Shown piece by piece: positions 1 to 6,377 of a DNA stretch of 9,379 bases. How positions within the stretch are numbered: the first letter of the stretch is position 1; the number at the start of each line of letters is the position of its first letter. A program made the position numbers and the translations under genes. The stretch spans positions 1 through 9,379 of the forward strand of contig JAJYIC010000076.1 of assembly GCA_021790295.1 (NCBI GenBank), read 5' to 3'. The notes under the pieces were generated by a model, which was not told the origin of the DNA, searched no databases, and saw only the letters and a program-made list of their open reading frames with translations. The DNA comes from Pseudomonadota bacterium (lineage in GTDB: Bacteria; Pseudomonadota; Alphaproteobacteria; ATCC43930; CGMCC-115725).

Positions 1-258
1 GGCTTTCAGCGTTTCGACAGCCTTGCCGTCGAAGCGAACGGGAATGTGTGCGTTGCGACCCTCATCACCGGCGCCATCACCGTGATCGCCCCCGAAGGGC
101 GGGTGGTGAGGCAAGAGAAGATGCCCGACGTCTATCCGACCAACATCTGTTTCGGCGGCCCCGGCATGAAGACCGCTTTCGTGACCCTATCCGGGAGCGG
201 GCAGCTTGCCGCGCTCCCTTGGCCCGATCCCGGCCTCAAACTCAATTTCGCCGCGTGA
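1..258 (+). CDS. SMP-30/gluconolactonase/LRE-like protein, C-terminal fragment
   Basis: The reading frame is open from base 1 and stops at a TGA at 256-258, so only the last 85 residues are present and the start lies outside the window. What is visible fits the last blades of a six-bladed SMP-30/gluconolactonase/LRE-type beta-propeller: an FDSLAVEANGN stretch near the left edge, a V-x-V-I-A-PEG blade, then PTNICFGGPG followed by a TAFVTLSGSG strand. In this family the Asp of the first motif and the Thr-Asn before FGG lie close to the divalent-metal site; I assign those roles by family analogy. Members hydrolyse sugar or other lactones, or act as esterases, usually in the cytoplasm. The stop is 7 nt before the start of the alcohol dehydrogenase, so the pair is probably one operon, perhaps oxidising an alcohol and opening a lactone in the same pathway. 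The substrate cannot be read from the sequence. Confidence 0.75.
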   Translation, partial: GFQRFDSLAVEANGNVCVATLITGAITVIAPEGRVVRQEKMPDVYPTNICFGGPGMKTAFVTLSGSGQLAALPWPDPGLKLNFAA

Positions 259-265
259 GGCTCTT

Positions 266-1357
266 ATGAAAGCCGCCGTCCTTCACGCCCCGAACCAGCC
301 CTTGACGATCGAAGAGGTCGAGCTCGCGGCCCCGCGTGCGCGCGAAGTTTTGCTGCGGACCGCTTATGCCGGGCTCTGCCACAGCGATCTTCATTTTATC
401 GACGGGCTTTACCAGCATCCGACCCCTTGCGTCCTCGGGCATGAATCTTCGGCCGTCGTCGAGGCCGTCGGCGAAGGGGTGAGCTATGTCGCTCCGGGAG
501 ACCACGTCATCACCTGCCTTTCGGTCTTCTGCGGCGCCTGCCCGCAATGCCTGACGGGTCATCCGAACCTTTGCGAGAACACCGAGATCAAGATGCTTCC
601 CGGGCTCTCGCGCCGCCTCAGCTGGAAAGGCGGGCAAATGATGCATCAGTTCCTCAACCTCTCTTCCTTTGCCGAAAGGATGCTGGTGCACGAAAACGCG
701 ATCGTAAAGATCGACCCGGATATCCCTCTCGACCGCGCCGCCCTTGTCGGCTGCGGCGTGGTGACCGGGGTCGGGGCGGTCTTCAACGCCGCCAAGGTCG
801 AGCCCGGATCGACCGTCGCCGTCATCGGTTGCGGCGGGGTCGGGCTTTCGGCGGTCAACGGCGCCGCGCTCGCGGGGGCCGAAAGGATCATCGCCATCGA
901 CACCCAACCTGCAAAACTCGACATCGCGCGTGAACTCGGCGCCACCGACACCTTGAACGCCAGCAATGCCGATCCGGTCAAAGCGGTAAGAGAGCTGACG
1001 GGCGGCGGCGTCCACTATTCCTTTGAGGCTCTCGGCAGCAAAGCGACCGCGGAACAGGCTTTCCGCATGCTGCGCGCGGGGGGCACGGCGACGATCATCG
1101 GCATGGTTCCCTTCGGCGTCAAAATCGAGCTTCACGGTTTCGATTTTCTGCGCGACCGCAAGCTTCAAGGGACGGCGATGGGCGGCAACCGCTTTCGCGT
1201 CGACATGCCGAGGCTTCTCTCTTTGTGGCGCCAGGGGCGATTGAAGCTCGACCATCTGATTTCCGGGCGCTTGAAGCTTGAACAGATCAACGAGGGCTTT
1301 GCCGCGCTCAAATCGGGAGCGGCGGTGCGCCAGCTCATCGACTTCAAGAGCGGGTAA
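266..1357 (+). CDS. Zinc-dependent alcohol dehydrogenase (MDR family)
   Basis: This is a 363-aa medium-chain dehydrogenase/reductase that oxidises an alcohol with NAD(H). The GroES-like catalytic domain carries the catalytic zinc ligands: Cys38 in GLCHSD, the GHE motif at residues 58-60, and Cys163. The structural-zinc lobe is complete, with Cys89, Cys92, Cys95 and Cys103 spaced C-x2-C-x2-C-x7-C. The Rossmann fold follows, with GCGGVG at 188-193 and an acidic Asp212 at the end of the second strand, which favours NAD over NADP. Length is typical. I chose the ATG at 266, not an in-frame start at 206, because the family begins MKAAVLHAP and a GAGG at 257-260 sits 5 nt upstream, overlapping the lactonase stop. 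Its 3' end overlaps the convergent MFS gene by 14 nt. Natural substrate unknown; the neighbouring lactonase-like gene suggests a catabolic role. Confidence 0.93.
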   Translation: MKAAVLHAPNQPLTIEEVELAAPRAREVLLRTAYAGLCHSDLHFIDGLYQHPTPCVLGHESSAVVEAVGEGVSYVAPGDHVITCLSVFCGACPQCLTGHPNLCENTEIKMLPGLSRRLSWKGGQMMHQFLNLSSFAERMLVHENAIVKIDPDIPLDRAALVGCGVVTGVGAVFNAAKVEPGSTVAVIGCGGVGLSAVNGAALAGAERIIAIDTQPAKLDIARELGATDTLNASNADPVKAVRELTGGGVHYSFEALGSKATAEQAFRMLRAGGTATIIGMVPFGVKIELHGFDFLRDRKLQGTAMGGNRFRVDMPRLLSLWRQGRLKLDHLISGRLKLEQINEGFAALKSGAAVRQLIDFKSG

Positions 1358-2630
1358 GGCGCGCCGGCCTGCGCAAAAGCCAAAAGGTGAGAGCGCCGAG
1401 CGAATAGCTCGCGATCGAAAGATAAAAAGCGAGGCGGTAGCTGCCGGTCAGGTCGAAGATGCGCCCGGCGCCCCAGGCGCCGACCGCGGCGCCGACGCCG
1501 CTGCCGATCGTGATCACCCCGAGGATGCGCCCCAACTGGCGTCCGGGGAAAAGATCGGCGGTTTTGGCCACGATCGCCGGGCCTCTCGCGCCCCAGGTGA
1601 GGCCGAAAAAACAGGCGAAAAGCCAGAGAAGAGCGCGGTCTTTTGGCCCGGAAATCAAGAGCGCGCAAATATCGCCGACGATCGAAACCGCGTAAGAGGC
1701 CGCCGCCGAAGGTTCGCGCCCGACAAAATCGGAAAGAGTGCCGGTGAAAATAATCCCGAGGATCGCAAGAGAGCTGCCAATCCCCAGGACTTCGGCCGCA
1801 TAAAGCCTCGGAAAGCCTTTGTCGACGGCAAAGGCGAGCTGGTGCAGGGAAACAAGAAAACTGCCGATCCCGGTAAAAAGGTAGACCGCGAGGAGAAGCC
1901 AGAACTGGCGCGTGCGCATCGCCCGAGAGAGCGTCCAGTCGCGCTTAGCCGCGTCGGCCGAGGACCCTTCGCGCGAAGGCAAAGACGCCGCGGGCGCCGT
2001 CTCCGGGGAAGACGGAAAGCCGCCGGCGCGACGGAAAAGACGCGCCAAAGGGATGACGAGGCTGGCGATCAAGGCGGCTTCGAGGAGATAGGTCGCCCGC
2101 CAGCCAACACCCGAGATCGCAACCTCGGCAAAAGGGGTGGCAAGCGCGCGGCCGAAGGCGCCCGCCGATTGCAGAACCGCGACCGCCATCCCGCGCCGGC
2201 GCACGAAGTGGCGCGACAAGAGCGGCACGAACACGACGAGGCCGAGCGAAGCCGCACCGAACGTCATGAGGATCCCGTAGAGGATAACCACCTGCCAGAG
2301 CGAATAAGCCGCGGCATTGGCCGCCGCCCCCAAGGCGAGAAGTAGGCCGCCGAAGACGACCACGCGGCGCGCGCCGAGGCGATCCGAGAGGCCGCCGACG
2401 AGAGGCGAACTGGCTCCGGCGACGAATTGGGCGACCGAATAGCCGAGAGAGGTCGAGGCCCGGCTCCAGCCGAAGCTCGCGAGATAGGAAAGCAGGAAAA
2501 CGGGATAGGATTGCATCAAAAGGGCGCTTGCAGCGAAAGCGGCGACCGCGCCGCCGAGAAGGAGCCATCCTTGCCGCGCCCTTTGCCCGCCTTCTCCTTC
2601 TCCCCAGCCGCGTGCTTTTTTTGTCGCCAT
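1344..2630 (-). CDS. MFS transporter, MCT/oxalate-formate antiporter-like
   Basis: A 428-aa inner-membrane protein with about 12 hydrophobic helices in two halves, separated by a basic, Pro/Ser-rich cytoplasmic loop around residues 198-245. The first half has MFS motif A, GLSDRLGARR, at residues 80-89. The second half repeats it as GTLSDFVGRE. The FGWSR segment before TM2 recalls the monocarboxylate/oxalate-formate branch, so an organic-acid substrate is plausible but inferred. I chose the ATG at 2630, which is preceded by AGAGG and, further up, GAGGG. The frame stays open to another ATG at 2750 with a similar Shine-Dalgarno. That start would add 40 Arg-rich residues unlike a transporter N-terminus, so I reject it with moderate confidence. 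The gene is convergent with the alcohol dehydrogenase and may supply its pathway. No terminator is visible beyond the stop, which lies inside the dehydrogenase. Confidence 0.9.
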   Translation of the reverse strand: MATKKARGWGEGEGGQRARQGWLLLGGAVAAFAASALLMQSYPVFLLSYLASFGWSRASTSLGYSVAQFVAGASSPLVGGLSDRLGARRVVVFGGLLLALGAAANAAAYSLWQVVILYGILMTFGAASLGLVVFVPLLSRHFVRRRGMAVAVLQSAGAFGRALATPFAEVAISGVGWRATYLLEAALIASLVIPLARLFRRAGGFPSSPETAPAASLPSREGSSADAAKRDWTLSRAMRTRQFWLLLAVYLFTGIGSFLVSLHQLAFAVDKGFPRLYAAEVLGIGSSLAILGIIFTGTLSDFVGREPSAAASYAVSIVGDICALLISGPKDRALLWLFACFFGLTWGARGPAIVAKTADLFPGRQLGRILGVITIGSGVGAAVGAWGAGRIFDLTGSYRLAFYLSIASYSLGALTFWLLRRPARLTRS

Positions 2631-3002
2631 GCCTCTTTTCCCTCGCGATCCCTGTCTCTCGGCAGAAAGACGCGCCCTGCGCTCCTTTCGAACCCGGAGC
2701 CTACAGCAAAGCCAACAAAACCGACCCTCTGCGTTTGCGCGGCGTGCCATGCCTCTCTGCCGTCCCTCGGCGGAGGCGGCGGCTTCGCATTCGCGCTTTT
2801 GCTTCGAGGGAAAACCCGCAGGCGCGGTTTCTCATGGGTGGGTTTTTCAAAACGACTACGTCATATGAAAACGCAGGTGTTGATTATATTGTATAATGAC
2901 GAGATATGGTTGCACTATGTTCTTTAATCGGCATGTATTTGATCGATGATGATCCGAACGGTTTTCATCCATTCGTTGACGATTGCTTCGAGGAGATCGG
3001 TC
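2631..3002. other. Divergent intergenic region, AT-rich on its right side
   Basis: This 372-nt gap lies between the divergent starts of the MFS gene and the 196-aa exported protein. Bases 2631-2845 are GC-rich and hold no convincing gene. Bases about 2850-2945 are sharply AT-rich for this genome and hold the inverted -10-like pair at 2883-2897. A 7-bp inverted repeat, 2811-2817 against 2840-2846, is followed by a short T-run; its loop of about 22 nt makes a terminator doubtful. A 20-codon frame, 2865-2927, has no ribosome binding site and I do not call it. Confidence 0.6.
2883..2897. promoter_or_regulatory. Inverted TATAAT pair: possible divergent -10 or operator
   Basis: A perfect -10 hexamer TATAAT lies on the plus strand at 2892-2897. 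Its exact inverse ATTATA lies at 2883-2888, with a 3-nt spacer. Each strand therefore reads TATAAT, towards the 196-aa gene and towards the MFS gene respectively. Neither has a good -35 at 16-18 bp, so any promoter here is either activator-dependent or not a standard sigma-70 one. A plus-strand start near 2904 would give a leader of about 100 nt. Confidence 0.4.
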
Positions 3003-3593
3003 ATGCGCAAACGAATTCGGTCTTTCGCTGTGTTTTTGGGTGCGGGGCTCTTTCTTTCCGCGGGAGCCCTGCCCGCCCTCGCGGCCGATTCCGGAAATTC
3101 TGCGGGCGGCTGGATCTTCGCCTGGGCAGAAGGAACGGCGAGCGCGGCCACCTGCAACACCAACCAGACCTGCATCTCCGGTAGCGGGAAGGGCCTGTCC
3201 AAATCTCTTTTCGGCGTTCCCGCAGGTTCAGGCGAGGAAAGCCACGCCGGCGGGAATGGCGCCCTCGGCAGGTACGATTTTGCCGCGAACCTCACCCTCG
3301 ATTCCGGCAACGCCTCCCCGAACGGGTTTGGCGGAACCTGCTCCGCCGCCGGCGGAACGCTGACCCTTTCGCACCGTAGCGACAGCCTTGTCGTCGATGT
3401 CCAAGGGGCTGCTTGCGCTCTCGGCGCCAGCGCCACGCTGTCGGCGTTGAACGGCAGCTATGTCGTCGACGGCGCGCATTCGGCGGGGGCTTTTGCCGGG
3501 GCGAGCGGCACCGGGGCCTTTAATGCGGCGCTCGATGCGAATGCGACGCCGATCGCATTGAGTCTTGTCTTGAACGGCAATCTCCAGCCCTGA
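3003..3593 (+). CDS. Unrecognised exported protein, 196 aa, Gly/Ala/Ser-rich
   Basis: I do not recognise a named family. The N-terminus is a clear Sec signal peptide: basic MRKRIR, a hydrophobic core at about residues 8-23, and an ALPALAA cleavage region near 27/28. The mature part is rich in Gly, Ala, Ser and Thr, with alternating beta-strand patterns. It has Cys51 and Cys57 close together and two later cysteines in GGTC and AACA, so disulfides are possible in the periplasm or outside the cell. The C-terminal stretch with GAFAGASGTGAF resembles a Gly-rich beta pattern seen in many bacterial surface or secreted proteins (memory, not a search). I chose the ATG at 3003 because AGGAG at 2991-2995 sits 7 nt upstream and the signal peptide starts there; an in-frame start at 2946 adds no sensible sequence. 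A second exported protein of nearly equal size follows on the same strand. Confidence 0.8.
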   Translation: MRKRIRSFAVFLGAGLFLSAGALPALAADSGNSAGGWIFAWAEGTASAATCNTNQTCISGSGKGLSKSLFGVPAGSGEESHAGGNGALGRYDFAANLTLDSGNASPNGFGGTCSAAGGTLTLSHRSDSLVVDVQGAACALGASATLSALNGSYVVDGAHSAGAFAGASGTGAFNAALDANATPIALSLVLNGNLQP

Positions 3594-4005
3594 ACCCCGG
3601 CTTCGATCCCCCGGTGTTGGGCGAGCGGCAGGAAGGCCGCAATTTCATCCACAAGAAGGGATCTTGAGGTTTCGGAGAGCGCGAATCCGATGGTCGCTGA
3701 GAATTTCAAAGTCGGCCGTGAAATGCTCTTTCCTTTGATGACACAAAAAAGTCATTCTCGCAATCCTTACTTCCTACCCATAGTTTTTTGCTGTTGACGC
3801 GAGAAAGCAAAACGAGTATGATTTTCTGCCAAGTCTCTTATTGGAGCGGCTCTTGGCCGCGATACCGAATGCAAGGGCGCGCTCTCGGAGAAAGGGGCTG
3901 ACGTTCATTTGGCTTGGCCCCGGTTCGGCGGTCGCGCGTTCTCTTTTCTTTGCATGAGACGGCCGAAGCCTTGAACGGAGGTTGAAACTCGAAGAGGAGA
4001 GGAAA
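3594..4005 (+). promoter_or_regulatory. Intergenic region with promoter and structured leader
   Basis: This 412-nt gap has no gene I can support. Bases 3594-3720 are GC-rich and hold only short weak hairpins, 3625-3640 and 3652-3666; neither is a convincing terminator for the upstream gene. Bases 3720-3830 are AT-rich with A- and T-tracts and contain the strong promoter at 3794-3822. Bases 3829-4005 would be a leader of about 177 nt. It has a 5-bp GCGGC/GCCGC hairpin with a 5-nt loop (3846-3860) and a possible GGGGC/GCCCC pairing (3894-3898 with 3917-3921). I do not recognise a known riboswitch. Confidence 0.55.
3794..3822 (+). promoter_or_regulatory. Strong sigma-70 type promoter for the 195-aa exported protein
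   Basis: TTGACG at 3794-3799 matches the -35 consensus in five of six positions. TATGAT at 3817-3822 matches the -10 consensus in five of six. The spacer is exactly 17 bp. A run of six T's at 3784-3789 lies just upstream of the -35, where an UP element would be. This is the best promoter visible in the window. Transcription would start near 3829 and the next start codon is at 4006. Confidence 0.75.
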
Positions 4006-4593
4006 ATGCTCGGTTCGAAAGAGAGTCTGCTGCCCGGCCTCGGAGCGCTTCTTGTCTCGGCCTTTTTCCTTGCCGGCACGGCAGTTCCGGCACTCGCCAG
4101 CGGCGGCAGCTTTACCAACTCCATCCTTCATGGAACCTATAGCGTGCGCGCCTTGGGCTACGACGATTCGTCGTCGAATCCGTCGGATACCGGCGGCGTG
4201 GCACCCGGAATTCCCCTTTCCACTTCGGGGATCCTGGTCTTCGACGGACAGGGGAACATCACCGCCGCGGATCTCTTCAACATCTACGGTATCCAGACAC
4301 CGCATGGCGTCAGTTGCGTCTCCGAGCTTGGGCTTAGCTCAACGGCCAGCACCTACACCGTCAATGCCGATGGCACGGTCGTCATCGTCCTCAATACCGA
4401 GATCACCAACGACTCGCCCGCGGGCGTGACGGATCCCTGCGCCCAGGGCACAGGCGCCGGTACGGCAAGCAGCGCGACCTTGGCCGGGGGCGTCAGCCAG
4501 AACGGGAAAGAAATCAATTTTACCGGCCTTTTCCCGACCGCGGTCGTCATCGACGGCGTCATCACCCGCACCCATGGGGCAGAGGGAGACTGA
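4006..4593 (+). CDS. Unrecognised exported protein, 195 aa, beta-rich
   Basis: No named family is recognised. A Sec signal peptide spans residues 1-31: MLGSKESLLPG, a hydrophobic stretch, and a VPALA cleavage site before SGG. The mature part begins with L-HGTYSVRALGY and continues with SGILVFDGQGNITAAD. I have seen this pattern, Gly-Thr-Tyr then FDG-x-GN, in secreted beta-sandwich or barrel-like proteins of soil and water proteobacteria and acidobacteria (memory only). It has two cysteines, in VSCVSE and DPCAQG, which could form one disulfide. I chose the ATG at 4006: AGGAG at 3995-3999 is 6 nt upstream, and a TTG at 3982 would spoil the signal peptide. A near-consensus promoter, a long leader and two terminators downstream mark it as a single, probably well-expressed, transcription unit. 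Its size and export signal resemble the 196-aa neighbour, but I see no clear alignment between them. Confidence 0.82.
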   Translation: MLGSKESLLPGLGALLVSAFFLAGTAVPALASGGSFTNSILHGTYSVRALGYDDSSSNPSDTGGVAPGIPLSTSGILVFDGQGNITAADLFNIYGIQTPHGVSCVSELGLSSTASTYTVNADGTVVIVLNTEITNDSPAGVTDPCAQGTGAGTASSATLAGGVSQNGKEINFTGLFPTAVVIDGVITRTHGAEGD

Positions 4594-4620
4594 TCAGAAG
4601 CACTTTCTGAGCACCTTCAG

Positions 4621-4654
4621 AGGCGCGCCGCTTGGCAACCGGCGCGCCTTTTTT
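4621..4654 (+). terminator. Intrinsic terminator after the 195-aa exported protein
   Basis: A perfect 10-bp GC-rich stem, 4621-4630 paired with 4640-4649, closes a 9-nt loop and is followed directly by a run of T's reaching 4654. It lies 27 nt past the stop codon. Confidence 0.88.
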
Positions 4655-4691
4655 GCGCGCGCTCGCTCTCGGCCGCTCCGCCCGAGCCGAA

Positions 4692-4725
4692 AGGAGCGGG
4701 GCGAAGCCGCCTTCGCCCCGCTTTT
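4692..4725 (+). terminator. Second, tandem intrinsic terminator
   Basis: A perfect 12-bp stem, 4695-4706 paired with 4711-4722, closes a CCGC tetraloop. The T-run at 4722-4725 follows, and A-T and G-T pairs can extend the base of the stem to 4692. It sits about 40 nt after the first terminator, so it acts as a backup or insulates the amidase gene. The T-run is short, so it is weaker than the first. Confidence 0.65.
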
Positions 4726-4796
4726 CGCCGCCTTTCCCTTTGGCCGCTCTTTGGCTGTCTCTTGACCGACGCCGCCGCTTAGAGCCTTTTGCCGGG

Positions 4797-4801
4797 AGGA
4801 G
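4797..4801 (+). promoter_or_regulatory. Ribosome binding site that decides the amidase start
   Basis: AGGAG ends 1 nt before an ATG at 4803 and 7 nt before a second in-frame ATG at 4809. The spacing favours 4809. Confidence 0.65.
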
Positions 4802-4808
4802 AATGGCG

Positions 4809-6377
4809 ATGCGGATCGAAGAGGCGACGATCGAAGAACTGCAAGGGGCGCTTTGCCGAGGCGAGACGACCGCCAGCGCTATCCTCGAAGCCTATTGCGC
4901 CCGCATCGATCTTTATGACGGAACCCTCGGCGCGGTCAGGGAAAGAAACCCGCAAGCCGTTGCGGCCTCTTTCAAAGCCGCAAGAACGCGAAGCCGCCGC
5001 CCTCTCGAAGGCATTCCGATCCTCCTCAAAGACAATATCGCAACGGGAGACAGCCTCCAGACGAGCGCAGGCTCTCTCGCTCTCGAAGGGGCCAAAAGCC
5101 GGAGGGAAGCAAGCCTCGTTTCGCTTTTGCGCGAAGCCGGCGCGATCATCCTCGGCAAGACCAATCTCACCGAATTCGCCAACATCCTCGCCCTCGACAT
5201 GCCGGCGGGCTACAGTTCCCTCGGCGGCCAGGTGAGAAATCCCTACCGCCCCGGCGTCGATGAAAAAGGGCTTCCCCTCGCCTCTCCCGGAGGGTCGAGC
5301 AGCGGGTCCGCGGTCGCGGTTGCGGCCTCTTTCGCCGCCGCCGCGATCGGCACCGAAACTTCGGGCTCTCTCCTCTCTCCGGCGCAAGCAAACGGGATCG
5401 TTACGCTCAAGCCGACGGTCGGGCTTTTGAGCCGCGCCGGGATCATCCCGATCGCTTCGAGCCAGGACACCGCGGGGCCGATGACGCAAAGCGTGCGCGA
5501 CGCCGCGATCCTCCTCGATGTTCTCGCCGCGCCCGATCCTCTCGATCCCGCAACGCTTGGCCAGAAGCGCCCTCCCCTCTACACCGGCTTTCTCGACAAG
5601 GAGGGCCTCAAAGGAGCGCGCATCGGCATCCCGAGCGACCCGGAAGACCCGGCGAACGACGTTTATTTCGGGCCTCTCTCGCCGTCCGAAAGGGGCCTTA
5701 TGGACGAAGCACAGGAGGCTTTGCAGGATCTCGGCGCAACCCTTGTCCGCGCCAACCTGCCGACCGCAGGCTGGATCGGCGGGCCCGCAACCGAAATGGC
5801 GATCCTCAACACCAATCCCCACAGTCGAAGACGCTATCGCAAGGAGCGTCTTTCGCTCGTCCTCGTTTACGAACTCAAACACGATCTCGAAGCCTATCTG
5901 CGCGACTGGGCGGAGGGCACGCAGATGCGAAGCCTTGCCGACATCATTCTCTTTAACAAAGACCATCGCGACGGGGCTCTCCGTTTCGGGCAGGACGTTT
6001 TCCTCGCGGCCGAGAGGACCCGCGGCGATCTTTCGGAAATCGAATACCGGGCGGCGCGGGCGATGGATCTCAAAAGCGCGCGCGAGGAGGGGCTCGACGC
6101 CCATCTCCATCGCCATCGTCTCGATGCGATCCTTTTTCCGGGCGCCCGCGGCGCCGCGATCGCCGCCAAAGCCGGTTATCCGAGCGTCGCGGTGCCCGCG
6201 GGTTTTGCCGGGGAGGGCGACGGCGAGCCCCTTCCCACCACCGTTGCCTTTACCGGCCGGGCGTGGAGCGAACCGCAACTCCTCCGCTTTGCCTACGCCT
6301 TTGAACAGGCGACCCGGGCGCGCCGGCCTCCGTCCCTTTTTCCCCCTCTCTCTTCGGGGCGTCAGGAACGGCGCTGA
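4809..6377 (+). CDS. Amidase-signature hydrolase, peptide-amidase-like
   Basis: A 522-aa amidase-signature (GatA/FAAH-type) enzyme that hydrolyses a carboxamide to acid and ammonia. All three catalytic residues are present: Lys74 in LLKDNI, the cis-Ser163 in SPGGSSSGS, and the nucleophile Ser187 in GTETSGS. The 24-residue spacing between the two serines is the same as in other members. The GTETSGSLLSPAQANG and IASSQDTAGPM segments resemble Stenotrophomonas peptide amidase more than GatA, so C-terminal deamidation or a small amide substrate is likelier than Glu-tRNA amidotransfer. There is no gatB or gatC nearby and no signal peptide, so it appears cytoplasmic. The frame is open upstream to 4632, but that stretch runs through the terminators and is not coding. 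The ATG at 4803 is a close alternative start. Its 3' end overlaps the convergent FrnE-like gene by 16 nt. Confidence 0.92.
   Translation: MRIEEATIEELQGALCRGETTASAILEAYCARIDLYDGTLGAVRERNPQAVAASFKAARTRSRRPLEGIPILLKDNIATGDSLQTSAGSLALEGAKSRREASLVSLLREAGAIILGKTNLTEFANILALDMPAGYSSLGGQVRNPYRPGVDEKGLPLASPGGSSSGSAVAVAASFAAAAIGTETSGSLLSPAQANGIVTLKPTVGLLSRAGIIPIASSQDTAGPMTQSVRDAAILLDVLAAPDPLDPATLGQKRPPLYTGFLDKEGLKGARIGIPSDPEDPANDVYFGPLSPSERGLMDEAQEALQDLGATLVRANLPTAGWIGGPATEMAILNTNPHSRRRYRKERLSLVLVYELKHDLEAYLRDWAEGTQMRSLADIILFNKDHRDGALRFGQDVFLAAERTRGDLSEIEYRAARAMDLKSAREEGLDAHLHRHRLDAILFPGARGAAIAAKAGYPSVAVPAGFAGEGDGEPLPTTVAFTGRAWSEPQLLRFAYAFEQATRARRPPSLFPPLSSGRQERR

Noticed and set aside
1278..2345. Long plus-strand open frame opposite the MFS gene
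   Set aside because: It is a shadow of the real minus-strand gene: Arg/Glu/Lys-biased low-complexity protein, no ribosome binding site, and no family features.
2865..2927. 20-codon small frame MKTQVLIILYNDEIWLHYVL
   Set aside because: No Shine-Dalgarno, and it overlaps the AT-rich promoter-like palindrome; likely chance in AT-rich DNA.
4632..4808. N-terminal extension of the amidase
   Set aside because: The in-frame sequence crosses both terminators and does not resemble the family; AGGAG at 4797-4801 supports the start at 4809.
4779..6278. 499-codon minus-strand open frame opposite the amidase
   Set aside because: Shadow of the amidase; Arg/Glu/Gly-biased with no recognisable domain.
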